Assembly (NCBI GenBank): GCA_034696485.1
Contig: JAQIWT010000064.1
Coordinates: forward strand, 1 to 41,340
DNA length: 41,340 nucleotides
Reading direction: 5' to 3'
Source of the DNA: Isohypsibius dastychi
Lineage: Eukaryota; Tardigrada; Eutardigrada; Parachela; Isohypsibiidae
A program made the translations under genes and the position numbers. Of the stretch, positions 22,834 through 33,917 are shown piece by piece. The notes under the pieces were generated by a model. The model saw only the letters and a list, made by a program, of their open reading frames with translations. It made no database searches and was not told where the DNA came from. Numbering within the stretch: the stretch's first letter is position 1; each line of letters starts with the position of its first letter.

Positions 22834-24575
22834 TTAGATTGCCCGCAGTGTGCCCGCCGAGTTAGCTATGATCCAATCAAAGTAAGCCCGGGTCTTGGTG
22901 TACTGTCCTCCCTGTCCGCTGCCACATGGATCAACTGGGCCAAATGACACAGTGCCAGCGAGATAGTATGAGTTTGTCCGGACATTGTCAAAGCATATCA
23001 GAGGCCCACCAGAGTCGCCTCTGCAGGCATCCTCATTTGGAACGACACCCGCGCATACGAACAGATCAGCATTGGTACCCGGCTCAAACAAGCAATTCTC
23101 CCTTCGGTTTTCACGAACTTGGACAGGGAGCCATTTCAGTCGCTCAATTGGTTGCTGAGCTGTAGGATAAAATGTGTACGTGTTAAAATGACTCCGTACA
23201 CGTGTGGCTATGGTGGTACCTTCTTGAGTTTGGCCAAATCCACTAACGACGCACGTCTCTCCTATCGCCGGCTCTCTCGACTCGAGACATGCGGCACAGA
23301 TACATCGACGGGTCAAGTCAAGTGGGTTCCTCAGAACAATGACGACGAGATCGTTATTGGAGCTTACGATGTCGTAATCTGGGTGGACGGTGTAGGTTAG
23401 TGCCTCGACGGACTGGCCACAGTCTGCAGCAAAGTCTGCCTGGCCAAACTCTCCAGTAGTGAGTCTGCCAATAGCCCCAACCTGAACCCCAATTACAGTG
23501 GCCCTTTCTTCAGTCCTGGAAATGAAAAAACAGTAAAAAGCGTGGCTGTCAGAAAAAGTCATAAGAAGTCAAGTTATGGCTGAGAATACGAGATATTGAG
23601 GTTTACAAGAACCACACTAATTTGTTATATGTTCCTGATGGGCAGGGAGTTTAAAACTATCTACCCTGATCAATTTGCAACGGATAAAAACCTTTTCTTG
23701 TTTTCTCCTCTGTTCTCGCGGTGTGAAACATCACTGTCACGCGCGCGAGTCAACGACCTTGCTCCTGCATCATTCTGGTGTAATATTCCAGTCAATTACC
23801 AGTTCCAAAATGTCAGTAACTATCTCGATGATTATTTTTTAAAATGTAGTATTCAATCAGTTCTAAATTCAAAATGTTCTCTAAATCGATGGGGGGGGGG
23901 GGGGGGGGTAGGAGAACAGCAATCTGAGTAGGAAAGTCATGAGTGGGCCACCTGTCGGTATGAAGGGCCTCCTTACCCACAGTTGCGAAAATAAAACGTC
24001 AACACCTTTAGAGAAACTTGTCTCCAAAGCATTGTTACTTTCGTCCACATGTTCAGAGGGTCTTACTCTGCATTTACAAAGCAATGAGCTGCAGAGATGA
24101 CGGTACTGGCTCCAACAATGGTTCCTCCACAGTAACTAGCTCGGGCGCCGAACCGCAACCGAATGAGCACCTACACACATCAGTATCATCGAAATGCCAC
24201 TTACTAGATCCAAAATCAGGTTGTCTTCGCTGTGCTTACCTGCCAACAAAGTTGACCACCAGTGAGATCGGTGATTTCGAAACCACCGACAATTTTCGGT
24301 GGTTTGCCTTGAAGTCGTTGCAAACTTTCATGTTCGAGCTCACGTCCACTGTAGTGAAAGTTTGGAGAAGTTTGACGGGGGTAGCGAGTGGTTGATGTGC
24401 GAGACGTTGTCGTACGAGATGTTGTACTGGTCGGACGTGCCGTTGTCGTGGTCCGGAATTGTGCACCTAAGTTCAAGAGGTCCGTCGATTTCTGCTGTCC
24501 GCAAGTCTGGCTCACGGATGGCCCAACACAAAATGTTATAAGTGCAGACGATAATATCAACACGCTGAGCTCCAT
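22834..24575 (-). CDS. Secreted trypsin-like serine protease 1 (S1 family)
   Basis: Four exons, complement(24240-24575, 24067-24170, 23220-23515, 22834-23159), give 353 residues. A signal peptide is followed by a Thr/Arg-rich linker (ARPTSTTSRTTTSRTSTT) and the activation site PPK|IVGGFE, so it is made as a zymogen cut after Lys. The triad is complete: His in SAAHC (exon 2), Asp in NNDLVV (exon 3), Ser in GDSGGP (exon 4). Asp sits six residues before that Ser (EDACRGDS), which predicts cleavage after Lys/Arg. Exons 2 and 3 are exactly the same size as in protease 2. A TA-rich element (AAATAAAAC) lies about 55 nt upstream of the ATG. Extracellular digestion or immune proteolysis are both possible. 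Confidence 0.92.
23891..23908. repeat. Poly-G tract, 18 nt
   Basis: A homopolymer inside the second intron of protease 1 (23516-24066). Confidence 0.95.
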
Positions 24576-24639
24576 TATGTTTTGGGATTGTGAAATTGAG
24601 ATTTTTAGAAAGACAACAGAGAGGTTTTATTTTGCTTCT

Positions 24640-25926
24640 TACAAACGGAAATCGATCGTGTCAACAAAACAACACCATGGCAGTTCGTTCGTTGTATAAG
24701 CTCCGACGGTTCGACTAGACCGTGTTCGCTCGCTTAGAATTCTAGAAAGCGCAGATATAATCATAAAGATCCACTGCGTAATATGCACGGTTCTGACATT
24801 GACTGCCACAGGTGACTTGCATAACTACGTGACAGGCCCATTCAAACAAGTAGCGCAGAGAAGTCAGAAAATGTTGGGGGGGGGGGGGAGGAGGGTAGCA
24901 AAGTGTACGTTACAGTTAGAACTCCCAGGACAACATCACCATAGACTTTCAATGGAAATTTGTGACGAGCAAAGGGATAAGTGAACTTTCAAACCCATCA
25001 GAGAGCTCTCCAAACCATCTCAGTGCCTCGATCAGATTCTGGATCTGGAGTAAGATCTGTCAGAACGAGTGCGGTTGTAATCTCACGTGATACACCGCAA
25101 CCTTTTTTAACGAATTTGAATTCACTGTAAATAACGTTTTCTCCGGCTGCTGGTCAGCTCGATTTTTAAACAAGCACAATTAATGCATGGATCAAACCAC
25201 GAATCACGGACGGTTCAGAACAAAAAAAACCTCAGTACTGATGACGACAGGGTCGATATTTGTGCAGGTAATGTTAGTCTGAGTGGATGTTACTCTGCGA
25301 TCGTCTGATATAATTAGGAGGTAAACTTACCACTCACTGGCCAACAGCCTTGCCTGAAAACCAGGGACATGTCCACCGTTCTGTAAAAAAGGGACCGTTG
25401 AACCATGACAGCCGGCGAGTCAAAGCAGCATGTCGGTGAAGCAAAATGACCAAGGTTTTTTTCGGTGACAAAGATGCAACTTGCATCCATATTTTGCACA
25501 TGTACCCAAGAGAAGTCAATATCGCGGTCGACAGCTGTTGGCTCAACGCTCCGGCCAGTCGATTATCAGACAGTTTATAATTTGGCAGTTGATTGAGTTC
25601 TTGTTCCGAACCAATTTGCCTCATCCTTTTCAATGAGTTACAGATGAGCTCAATCAGTCCATCGGTTGTCATTGCCAGATTTCACCAGAACAAACGATGG
25701 CACACCAGAGTTATGATTGTTTTGGTCACTGTGGGTACCTGGAGGATGACTGTTTGTTTTATGAACTGAACCAATCCAACACTAAGCTAAAACTTCCGTT
25801 AGCTATTAAATTAACCCACACTCATATGCCAAAGCGAATTGACATATGAGACAAAATAATTCGTCTTTTCTTTCTACAATAAATCATCCTGAGCGAAACA
25901 CGGGGTTGGTGACTCGAAAAAACCAT
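24640..25926. other. Intergenic stretch with a possible unrecognised exon and a 13-nt poly-G
   Basis: Poly-G lies at 24876-24888. On the minus strand two overlapping frames run between about 25310 and 25672. One starts with ATG at 25672 (TTDGLIELICNSLKRMRQIG). The other ends with a Cys-bearing stretch (FASPTCCFDSPAVMVQRSLF) before a GTAAGT-like donor near 25330. Neither matches a family I know. Confidence 0.35.
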
Positions 25927-26258
25927 AGATTAGATTTAGATTTATTTCACTGTAGCACTCAAAATCCATTAGGGACATTTCTCAAGAGTGGTAGTTACAT
26001 ACAAGGGAGAGCAGAGAGAGTGGTAGACTAGCTATTAGAACAGGTGCATTTGGCCTAAAAGGGCAAAGCTATCTCAAGGGACAACAAATCAAAGCACTGG
26101 TAACAGCACGCTATACTCGATCTCAACGCTCGCATCTCCTCGCTTTCATCGACAGATATTCTTCCAAGCCCGGGATTCGAACCCAGGCCGCCTGCAACCA
26201 CGCTTGGCCAGACTCGGCGGTGTTCGACGCTCGTCCCATCTGGCTACGAGCGCTGCCT
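25927..26258 (-). mobile_element. tRNA-derived SINE
   Basis: Read on the minus strand, the 5' end carries RNA polymerase III promoter boxes: an A-box-like TAGCCAGATGGG (26235-26246) and a perfect B box GGTTCGAATCC within 26172-26184. The tRNA-like head lacks a matching acceptor stem, so it is not a working tRNA gene. About 220 nt of unrelated body follow, ending in a simple tail of AATCTA units (25927-25944). Head, body and repetitive tail are the classic order of a tRNA-type SINE, a non-coding retroposon moved by a LINE's machinery. No target-site duplication was seen by eye. It lies between the two proteases. Confidence 0.65.
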
Positions 26259-26560
26259 ACAATTTTCACAATTTTCAGTTTTGTGATATGGCATTGAGTA
26301 TGTGTTTGTTCCAGACTTTCATCGATTTTGGTAATCCGAGTCTACCATAAATTTGACTGATGCAAGTTACACCTGTTTTCCAAAAAAAACTAAGAAAACT
26401 AAACGCTGTTTTCCAACAGACCATTGAATCTAGCAAGCAAGAGCATAGGGCCATTACGATTTATTTTAATGCACCATCAGACCATATGAAGTAAAAACAA
26501 CTTACAAGAAGCCTAATCCCTTATGACTGCAAAAACGCGTGAGTTAACAGTACAACAATC

Positions 26561-28573
26561 TCAGATTGCCCGCAGTGTACCCGCCGAGTTAGCCATAATC
26601 CAGTAAAAGAAAGCCCGGGTTTTGGTGTATTGTGCTCCTTCTCCGGTGGCACACGGGTTTGAGCCAAAGGAGACCGTGCCAGCGAGGTAATATGAATTCG
26701 TTCGAATATTATCAAAGCAAACCAGAGGACCTCCTGAGTCGCCACTGCACGAATCCTCATTTGGAACGACGCCAGCGCATACAAACAGATCCGGATTGGT
26801 GCCCGGGTTAAAGGAGCAAAGCTCCCTCCTGTTCTCAAGTACTTGGACAGGCAGCCATTTTAGTGGCTCGATTGGCCGCTGAGCTGTGGGATACCATATC
26901 GAAATGTGAGAATGTCCACTGTGCATGTGAGATTTGGCTGATACCTTCTTGAGTTTCACCAAATCCGCTTACGACGCATGTCTCCCCTACCGCCGGTTCT
27001 TTCGACTCGAGGCATGCAGCACAGATACATGGACGGGTCAAGTCAAGTGGATTTCTCAAAACAATGACGGCCAAGTCGTTATTGAAGTTTGAGGGGTCGT
27101 AATCTGGGTGGATGGTGTAGAACAAAGCTTCGACAGACTGACCGCAATCTGCAGCGAACTCTGCCTCGCCAAACGCTCCAGTTGTACGTGTGCCGATAGC
27201 CCCAACCGGAATCCCAACTATTACAGCATCTTCTCCGGTCCTATCGGTGAACAAATGATGAAAATAGTCACTGCTTGAATATGACGTAAAATTTACGGCG
27301 AAATGACGGAGCATTCGGGGATCGTATAATAGCTGCCTAAACTACTTTCAGGTGTTCAAACAGAAAGCGATGTTTTACATTGAACTCACGTAAGCACGCC
27401 TCTCAGTCTTCGTTTTGTGTCTGTAGCAAGTAAAACGCTCTTCGTTTTTGAGCTCTGTGGTCCTCTCTCTAGCGCCGGATGAAATAACTGTTAAACTTTT
27501 TGAAAAGCAAAATACAATTGAAAATCCTCACCCGTCTAGCGTTTGATCTTGCACAGGTAGCAATGAGGTCTGCACATCGATCTATTTTTTTCTCTCTGGC
27601 CACTCGGACACTGCAATGGTCCCTCAAATTGCTGAATGTCAAACATGACGCTGCCTAGCCAAATTCTGTTAAAATCCAGTTGGTGGGTCAATGGAGAATG
27701 TTCATAAACTTAGCATCCAGAGCTCAGAGACACAAAGCGCGATTCTCGTTTATTTCTCACTGCACATTTTTTCGATTTTATGCAAATTCACCTGCAACTG
27801 TGGGCCCCATCAGCATTTGTCACACTTGCGCGGAAATACACTTAAATATTATCACAAAATGGGGAGTTATTCAGATTTGAGACCTCAAATACAGCCACCT
27901 TCTACTACGGTTTTGATGGGTGTTTTCACGAATAGTAACCAAAACGACGCTGCCAGCTCCTCTAAAGATGATTGTCTACAATACTGTTTTACTTTTCTTA
28001 TTCAGTTTACGGTTTACCTTTCATTCACAAAGCAATGTGCTGCAGAGATAACGGTACTCTTTCCAACGATGGTTCCTCCACAAAGGCTGTCCTCGGAAGG
28101 AAACCGTGCCTGAATAAGCACCTAGACAGATTGTCATCATCGAGATAATAGTATTAGATTGGTGATTCATTTCATACCTGCCAGCAAAGTTGACCGCCAC
28201 TGGGATCGGAAATCTCGAATCCACCGACGATCCTCGGTGGATTGCCCCGAAAAAGTTTCGAAGTTTCGTGTTCAAGCACTCGTCGACTAAAATTGTGAGG
28301 TCGGGGAGTTTGACGCGTGAAGCAGGTGGTTGTTCTGCGAGATGTCGTGCAAGTTGACGTGCGACGGGAAGTGCGAGTTGTTCTGCGAGGTGTTCTGCGA
28401 GTTGTTCTGCGAGATGTCGTACTGGTCGGGCGTGCCGTTGTTGTGGTCAAAAACTGTGCACCTAGGTTCAAGATATCTGCCGATTTCTGCCGTCCGCAAG
28501 TCTGGCTCATGGATGTCACCACACAGATTGTCATAACTAAAGCAGTCAAAAAAACGCTATCGACCTCCACCAT
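26561..28573 (-). CDS. Secreted trypsin-like serine protease 2 (S1 family)
   Basis: Four exons, complement(28178-28573, 28018-28121, 26945-27240, 26561-26883), give 372 residues. It is a tandem paralogue of protease 1 with the same phases (0, 2, 1) and identical sizes for exons 2 (104 nt) and 3 (296 nt). A signal peptide, then a Thr/Arg/Ser linker, is about 20 residues longer than in copy 1. The activation site is PPR|IVGGFE. The triad is His in SAAHC, Asp in NNDLAV, Ser in GDSGGP. Asp in EDSCSGDS predicts cleavage after Lys/Arg. An AAATATAAC element lies about 60 nt upstream of the ATG. Intron 2 is 777 nt. Intron 3 (61 nt) has no in-frame stop and could be read through, but splicing restores the conserved AQRPIEPLKWLP. 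Confidence 0.92.
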
Positions 28574-28639
28574 GTTTTTAAAACTTTTGATACGCGCAAA
28601 ATCAATTTATTTTTTGGAGAAAGAATGCCTGTTATATTT

Positions 28640-29615
28640 TGCTTTTACAAACAAAACTGAAGCGAGTTTCAGTCAACCCAGCTCGTCAGATCGTCCGTTG
28701 CACAAACTTCGAACGTTCTCGCTCGCATGGGAATATGAAAACATAGACCGCACGCAACTGAAGGTTTGTTTTGACGTCAAATGTACAGTGCTGACGTTTA
28801 TTATGACGACTAGTGTGATGACCTGGCAGCCCATGAAAATATTCAAAGAGCATGCATGTAAAAACCGTGTGGGGTAGGGATGGGATTCTAAGTTATTCTC
28901 CCTAAGCAATAAACTCTGGTCAGTTAACCTTGAGCATTGAAGTGGGTGGTCTATTTGCAAGCAGGCTGGCGCTTGTTTGTGGTCAAGAAGTGCGAGCCGG
29001 ACTACATGAGGTGTGTCATTCCCTGTAATCGATAATGCTGAACCCATTCAATGTCATCTCCACATTCACCGGCTGAAAATTTCCCTACCGCAGGAATCGA
29101 CATAACCGAATTGTATTTTTTTTTGTTTTGAGAACAGAATCGAATGTCTACGGTATGGCTGTGTTTCATTGTTTCCTGTACTCTTTTCACGTGTTCAGTC
29201 GTTCTGAGAAAGCCGCAACCTGAAATTAGCTGTTCCAGTTAACCAAATTAAGAACATGGTAATCACCGCTACACACATCAGGGTTTCCATTGTTATCTCG
29301 TGATAATTTGTCACATTTATTATCACAAGCCCGTTTTATGACAGCATGACATCCCACGTTCCCCATGCCAACTGCGGAAAATTATACTAGTTTATAGAAA
29401 CAGGCGGAATAGGTCCAGTAAACAGAGAGTTATTTAGCCAGCACTCATTCTCCGGCATTACCGCACAGCCAAGCCGAACAGGTGAAGAATCACACGCGTC
29501 ATTCTGCCATGACCCATGTTTTGTTAATCCACTCCATCAAGAACCGGCCTAGTGGGATGACTTCGGTAGTGTGCTTCCCTCGAATTTCATCGTTGTAATA
29601 ATCTACAATCCAACA
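28640..29615. other. Intergenic stretch, nothing recognised
   Basis: Between the 5' side of protease 2 and the 3' end of the calpain gene only short frames without domains were found. Confidence 0.5.
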
Positions 29616-29621
29616 TTTATT
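29616..29621 (-). terminator. Poly(A) signal overlapping the calpain stop codon
   Basis: AATAAA on the minus strand overlaps the TAA at 29617-29619. That would give a very short 3' end if it is used. Confidence 0.4.
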
Positions 29622-32600
29622 TAAGGTACAACTGTGGAGCAGTTTTTTTCAGGTTACCCAATCCACTTGTTAAATGCGCTAGCGCCCGAACAAAAGACTC
29701 GAAAGACAAAGCGTTCCTTGCCAAGTCCCCATAGTTTGTACCGATGGCATGCGCCATTTCGACTGTCACAGGGGCACACACTTGATACAAAACATTATAG
29801 TTCATCACCACAAAACGTAAAAACTGTTTTACCTGCGTCGATCAAAGGTAAACGAAGCTGAGAGAACACAATGAATCCTGATTTGTCTTTATCATAACTG
29901 TCGAATATGGACTGCAACGAAAGGGTTCAAAGTGTTCTTTTTGAAAATAAAAACGTTAACCAACCTTCCATGGATACAACTTCTGAGTGAAAAACGCTCG
30001 AAATACGTCCCAATACAGCACCTCATCTTGATACTGTCCCATTATGTACGCGAGAAGTTCTCCGGTTGCTTCCTCGTTGCATACTGCAGTTCAAACATTA
30101 AAGCACTCATTTATGAAGAGACGATAAATTTCTAAGACATCTCCATAACTTACAAGGAAAGTACTGCTTGCGGAGGTAAGTTGTGAAATTAGAGAATTGC
30201 ATTTCATCAGTACCAGCGGTGCAGTGCGCCAAGAATTCCGCCTGCGCTTGGGCTTCCTCTGTAAGTTCAGAAATGATTCTGCCGAAATGAACAGCTCATT
30301 TGATAAACAGCTGAATATTGGTTTCAGTTCCAGCTTTTTCAAAAGGTAAACACTGGTATTCCTGGTTGTTCCACATACTGGAATACTAGTGTTTACCTAC
30401 GCCTACCCCAAACGTGAGTTTTCTGTAGAAAAAGCTGTATTATGAGATTAGTTATTTTTCCTAGTTTGCAAGTGACAGACACCGTGAACGATGCAGGGTT
30501 CAAGAAAACGGGGTTTGTGAACCCTGGGTTCAAGAAATCGGGGAGTTCAAGAAAACGGTTACACCCGTTCATGTTAAAATGTGCCAGTATGGTGGGGGGG
30601 GGGGGGGGAATAAAACGAGTTTTCAGTGGAGAATTGTAGAGAATTGGCAGAGTACACAACAATGACCCTGTCGACAAATATCATGATACCAGAAATTTGA
30701 TCGTTAATATCGAGTACTTTTACGTGAGAAGATTTGAGTCAGAGAAATCTTTTACCTTCAAGCAATGGTTTTGGCAATGTTTCCTGGAAAGAATCTGTGT
30801 ATTGCAAAAGCTAAGGAATCAAACTGACTGAATGGTACCATATACTCCCTTGAAGCGTCAAAAATGGCCGAGTAAGCATCAATGACCCTGTCGACAAATA
30901 TTATGTCACCAGAAACATCCTCGTTAATACAGAGCATCCTCACTCAACGGAGGTCTGCTGCGGTTTGTTGAGAACTTGTGCGGTGAACACGCGCAGTACA
31001 AATTTCCTTGCTTCTTGTAGGACATCAGTAAGTGGCTCCACAACAAGCAAGTACTCGCCAAGTGGGAGATTTAATCTTGTCGTCAAAATGGCACTTGCGT
31101 TTCTAGGAGCGACCGCATGAAAAGGTGGATTTTCTTTGAAGAATTTGTTGTCGAATCGACGACTGCGTTGTTTCGCCAGCACTTGTTCCATTTCTTTATC
31201 ACCCTAGAACAGGGTTTAGAAATATAAGGTTAAGGTTATTTAAACCGCTATATTTCACCTTTGCTGTCATAATTTCGGCTCTTATTGCTTGCGCCTCTTT
31301 TCTCTCCTCCGCTGCAACATTTTCCGGAATCTACAAGTGCCCGGATTTGTGCAACGCAGTGCAAAAACCAATAATTCTGTCGGGGATACCTCAAATAGTG
31401 AAATGAGAAAATGCTCCTGCTGAAGTCTCTCTACACCCAAATTAGATTGCGAGATGGCGATGACACAAGTGGCGGTTTTATTTTCGATATCATCTGCATG
31501 TACGATTCTCAGTCGGAATTGCGGATTGAGATGGAACTGCGGATTTTCCGGTCCTGTATCAAAACAGGCGAACATAAGAATGAACCAGTTACAAAAGTTG
31601 TGCCCCCCCCCCCCCCCACTTCATCACACGGCGGCTCTTTTTTGACTCACCGAGGACCACATTCGAGCCCGGGGGCCTCCCTTCACAGTGACCTTTGAAG
31701 ACATGTGCTTTCCATCTCGCATCTTCTTTGATCCTTTCGAAACGCTCGTCTTCATCATCAACTAGCATGGTTTATGGCTAGCTGATACGGCTACTTTAGC
31801 CCAGACTTATAACAATCTCACTTGGAGGTGTGTCGTTCCAGTGACGAGGATCAGCGATCCAAGATCGAAGCCCGGTGTGACACATGTCGACTACGTCGAA
31901 TGTATTTCGAAAGTCCGCGTATGACATCCTGCAACCAAATCAAGTCAAATCAGCACGAGTCTAGAAATGTCGGTTTTGAGTCATTCACCAAAATTCGCTG
32001 TCGTAGTATTCCAACATATCATACTGCAGGAATGCTTTCCACCTCGGACGCACCGTCTCCCACAGATCCGACCTTTTGCACAAGGTCAGACATTACCCAT
32101 GAGAATGTACTGTGAGAACGTGAGCTGAGTCTGTACTCGCAACCAACCCGAAGCTGAGATCACAAGTCTGAGATTTATAGTGCTTCCCAAAAATATGCGG
32201 CATTTCCATTTCATTGCTAGTTCGGAACTTCGAGTCTCTCAGTCGTACACACTCGATTTCTTGATCTTCATCATTGATTTCAACATCCAGCTGAAACAAC
32301 CATCATATTTTACACATCGCCGAAGAATGAGTAGACTGCTGAAACCGCCTCTGAATCAGAAGTGTGTCACTTACCCTGCAAACATGTGTTATCGCGTACG
32401 CGTGGTTAATGGAAATGCCCATTGCCAGTAGTGCGTTCTCCCGAGTTCGATCTCGATCGGGATCACTAACGTTAACCTTAATGCATGTCTTGTTGTTAGA
32501 AGATGTCGAAATATCATATACTGATGCTTACTGATGCGCCGCAACCCATAAGGCTACCGAGGCTCCACAACTTCAGCATGAGATTGAACGGAACTTCATC

Positions 32601-33917
32601 CACCGAACAGCCTGTGAAACCAAGATGATGGAATATAAAATAGTGACGCATTGACGCTACTTTCGACGATCCCTCCAGTCATTGCTTCCATTGCAACTGC
32701 GCTCGTACCATCCTCCAGATAGCCATAACCACCGTTCATTCTGCAGAACAATTAACTCACTTCTGAAACGAGAATCTTGATATTTTGGTCAGTCGTACTT
32801 GGCATAAGCTTTTTCCAAAAGCGGTGGCCACCAATCAATATTCTGCGCAGTATCCATCAAGATGAGTGAATTATCAGCAGTTGCAGTGGGTAATAAATCA
32901 TCCACGCAAACCTGAACCCTACTTACGTTATTTAGATATTGCATTCGGTTTTGTTTCAACTCTTCTCACTCTCTTACCAGTCACCGTTCTTGTATAACCG
33001 AAACCCAAACACTCCACAATATCCCTGGGAGCGATCAAATGTCTGGCCAGGCAGTAGCAGTGCATTCATAAGTGGAGGCTTGTTCAGTATGGATATACAG
33101 TAAGTGAGGAAGCGAACCAACAGTTAGCTGCAAAAGTGGAGATTTGGAATTAAACGACTCAGGCTATTCCCCATTCTCACACAGGTCTCCTCCTTGCCTG
33201 ATGGCAAAGCGATCAGTTTTGATGTCAGACTGAGGCGTGTAAAATGTGACTGGCTTGTCTCTCATAGTTTCGTCATCGTTGAAAATATCATGAGGACGTT
33301 TCCAGGTCACATGATCTGGAACCAACGGTATTCTCTCTTTTTCTGTTGCCTGTCGTCTACCGACGAGCTCTCGGACCAGTTCCAATGGGAAATTATCATC
33401 CACAAAAAGCCCGCCTGTACCCTCGATCGATCTTCTGATGCGCTGAAGCTCCGTGGCTTTTGGGCTAACAGGCTGACGAGTTCCAAACGTGGTGACCTCC
33501 CAACGGGCCTTCGGATCAATCTGTCAAAATACTACCATGACGTTCTTCAAGGGTAGCGGTTCGACTTACAGGGGAGAACAGAGCTCTTCGAACGAACACT
33601 CCGAAAGGACTGTTTTCTGATACCTCGTTCTTTCCTCGCTGGCTGTGTTCTGGGTCGGAGGCTCGCTTCTGGTACATAGGGCCAACAATTTTGTTCGGGG
33701 TAGACGAAGTATCGGAAAGACGCGGTGGTTTGAATATTTCGATTGGAGGGGGTGTTGGAGGGATTTGGATGAGTGGCGGAGTATTCTCCAGTGACACCCG
33801 TATCTGCCCTCTCAGAGAAGGAGCGTTCAGATCAGTTGGCCTCTCGGGCTGCAGTCCAGTTCGACGAACATCCTGACTCTTGCCCCCGCCGCAAATGGAT
33901 GAGCACAACTGAGCCAT
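29617..33917 (-). CDS. Calpain-type cysteine protease gene, probably inactivated
   Basis: Calpains are calcium-dependent cytosolic proteases. Exons, all complement: 33570-33917 (Pro-rich, ATG 33917), 33181-33520, 32978-33127, 32799-32918, 32661-32740, 32532-32611, about 32375-32466, 32290 downward, 31989-32072, 31822-31928, 31651-31761, 31390-31553, 31259-31330, 30944-31203, 30756-30887, 30154-30278, 29965-30083, 29833-29911, 29617-29780. Family marks: DHVTWKRPHDIF, catalytic Cys in NCWF, VCVDDLLPT, LLEKAYAKMNGGY, catalytic His in INHAYAITH, SDLWETV, C2-like NPQFRL and GEYLLVVEP, and EF-hands (FDSYDKDKSGFIVFSQL). Defects: exon 3 is one base short, breaking frame within about 33075-33090; the usual Asn motif after VRLR (NPWG) reads DSKF; an in-frame TGA sits at 30758-30760. 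Two junctions (32466/32532 and 32072/32290) do not join cleanly. Other phases fit, so decay is recent or some defects are sequence errors. Confidence 0.82.
30345..30397. repeat. Inverted repeat (18-nt arms) in a calpain intron
   Basis: Arms 30345-30362 (GGTAAACACTGGTATTCC) and 30380-30397 pair with one mismatch around a 17-nt loop. The intron also holds repeat copy A and a poly-G tract. Confidence 0.75.
30473..30571 (+). repeat. Dispersed GGTTCAAGAAAACGG repeat, copy A
   Basis: Three to four tandem variants of GGTTCAAGAAAACGGGG, one with the palindrome-like GAACCCTGGGTTC, end in AACGGTTACAC. Related copies lie at 34455-34532 (inverted) and 36277-36425. It is inside a calpain intron. Confidence 0.7.
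30594..30608. repeat. Poly-G tract, 15 nt
   Basis: A homopolymer in a calpain intron, just after repeat copy A. Confidence 0.95.
30659..30721 (-). repeat. Partial duplicate of a calpain exon border
   Basis: About 60 nt closely match 30876-30938 (shared caatgacccTGTCGACAAATAT, then CACCAGAAA/TACCAGAAA and TCGTTAATA). The better copy spans the acceptor and first codons of the exon 30756-30887. This second copy lies in the following intron and would be a pseudo-exon. Confidence 0.7.
31603..31617. repeat. Poly-C tract, 15 nt
   Basis: A homopolymer in the calpain intron between exons 31651-31761 and 31390-31553; poly-G on the coding strand. Confidence 0.95.

Noticed and set aside
26160-26260. 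Candidate tRNA gene on the minus strand
   Set aside because: The promoter boxes are good but there is no paired acceptor stem or normal anticodon arm, and a body with a repetitive tail follows, so a SINE fits better.
26884-26944. Read-through of intron 3 in protease 2 as coding sequence
   Set aside because: The intron has no in-frame stop, but the same site in protease 1 has clear donor and acceptor signals and the intron sequences are not conserved, whereas flanking residues are.
31660-31680. tRNA B-box-like cattcgagcccggg, possible second SINE
   Set aside because: It lies within a calpain exon whose phase and protein fit well on both sides, and there is no A box or tail.
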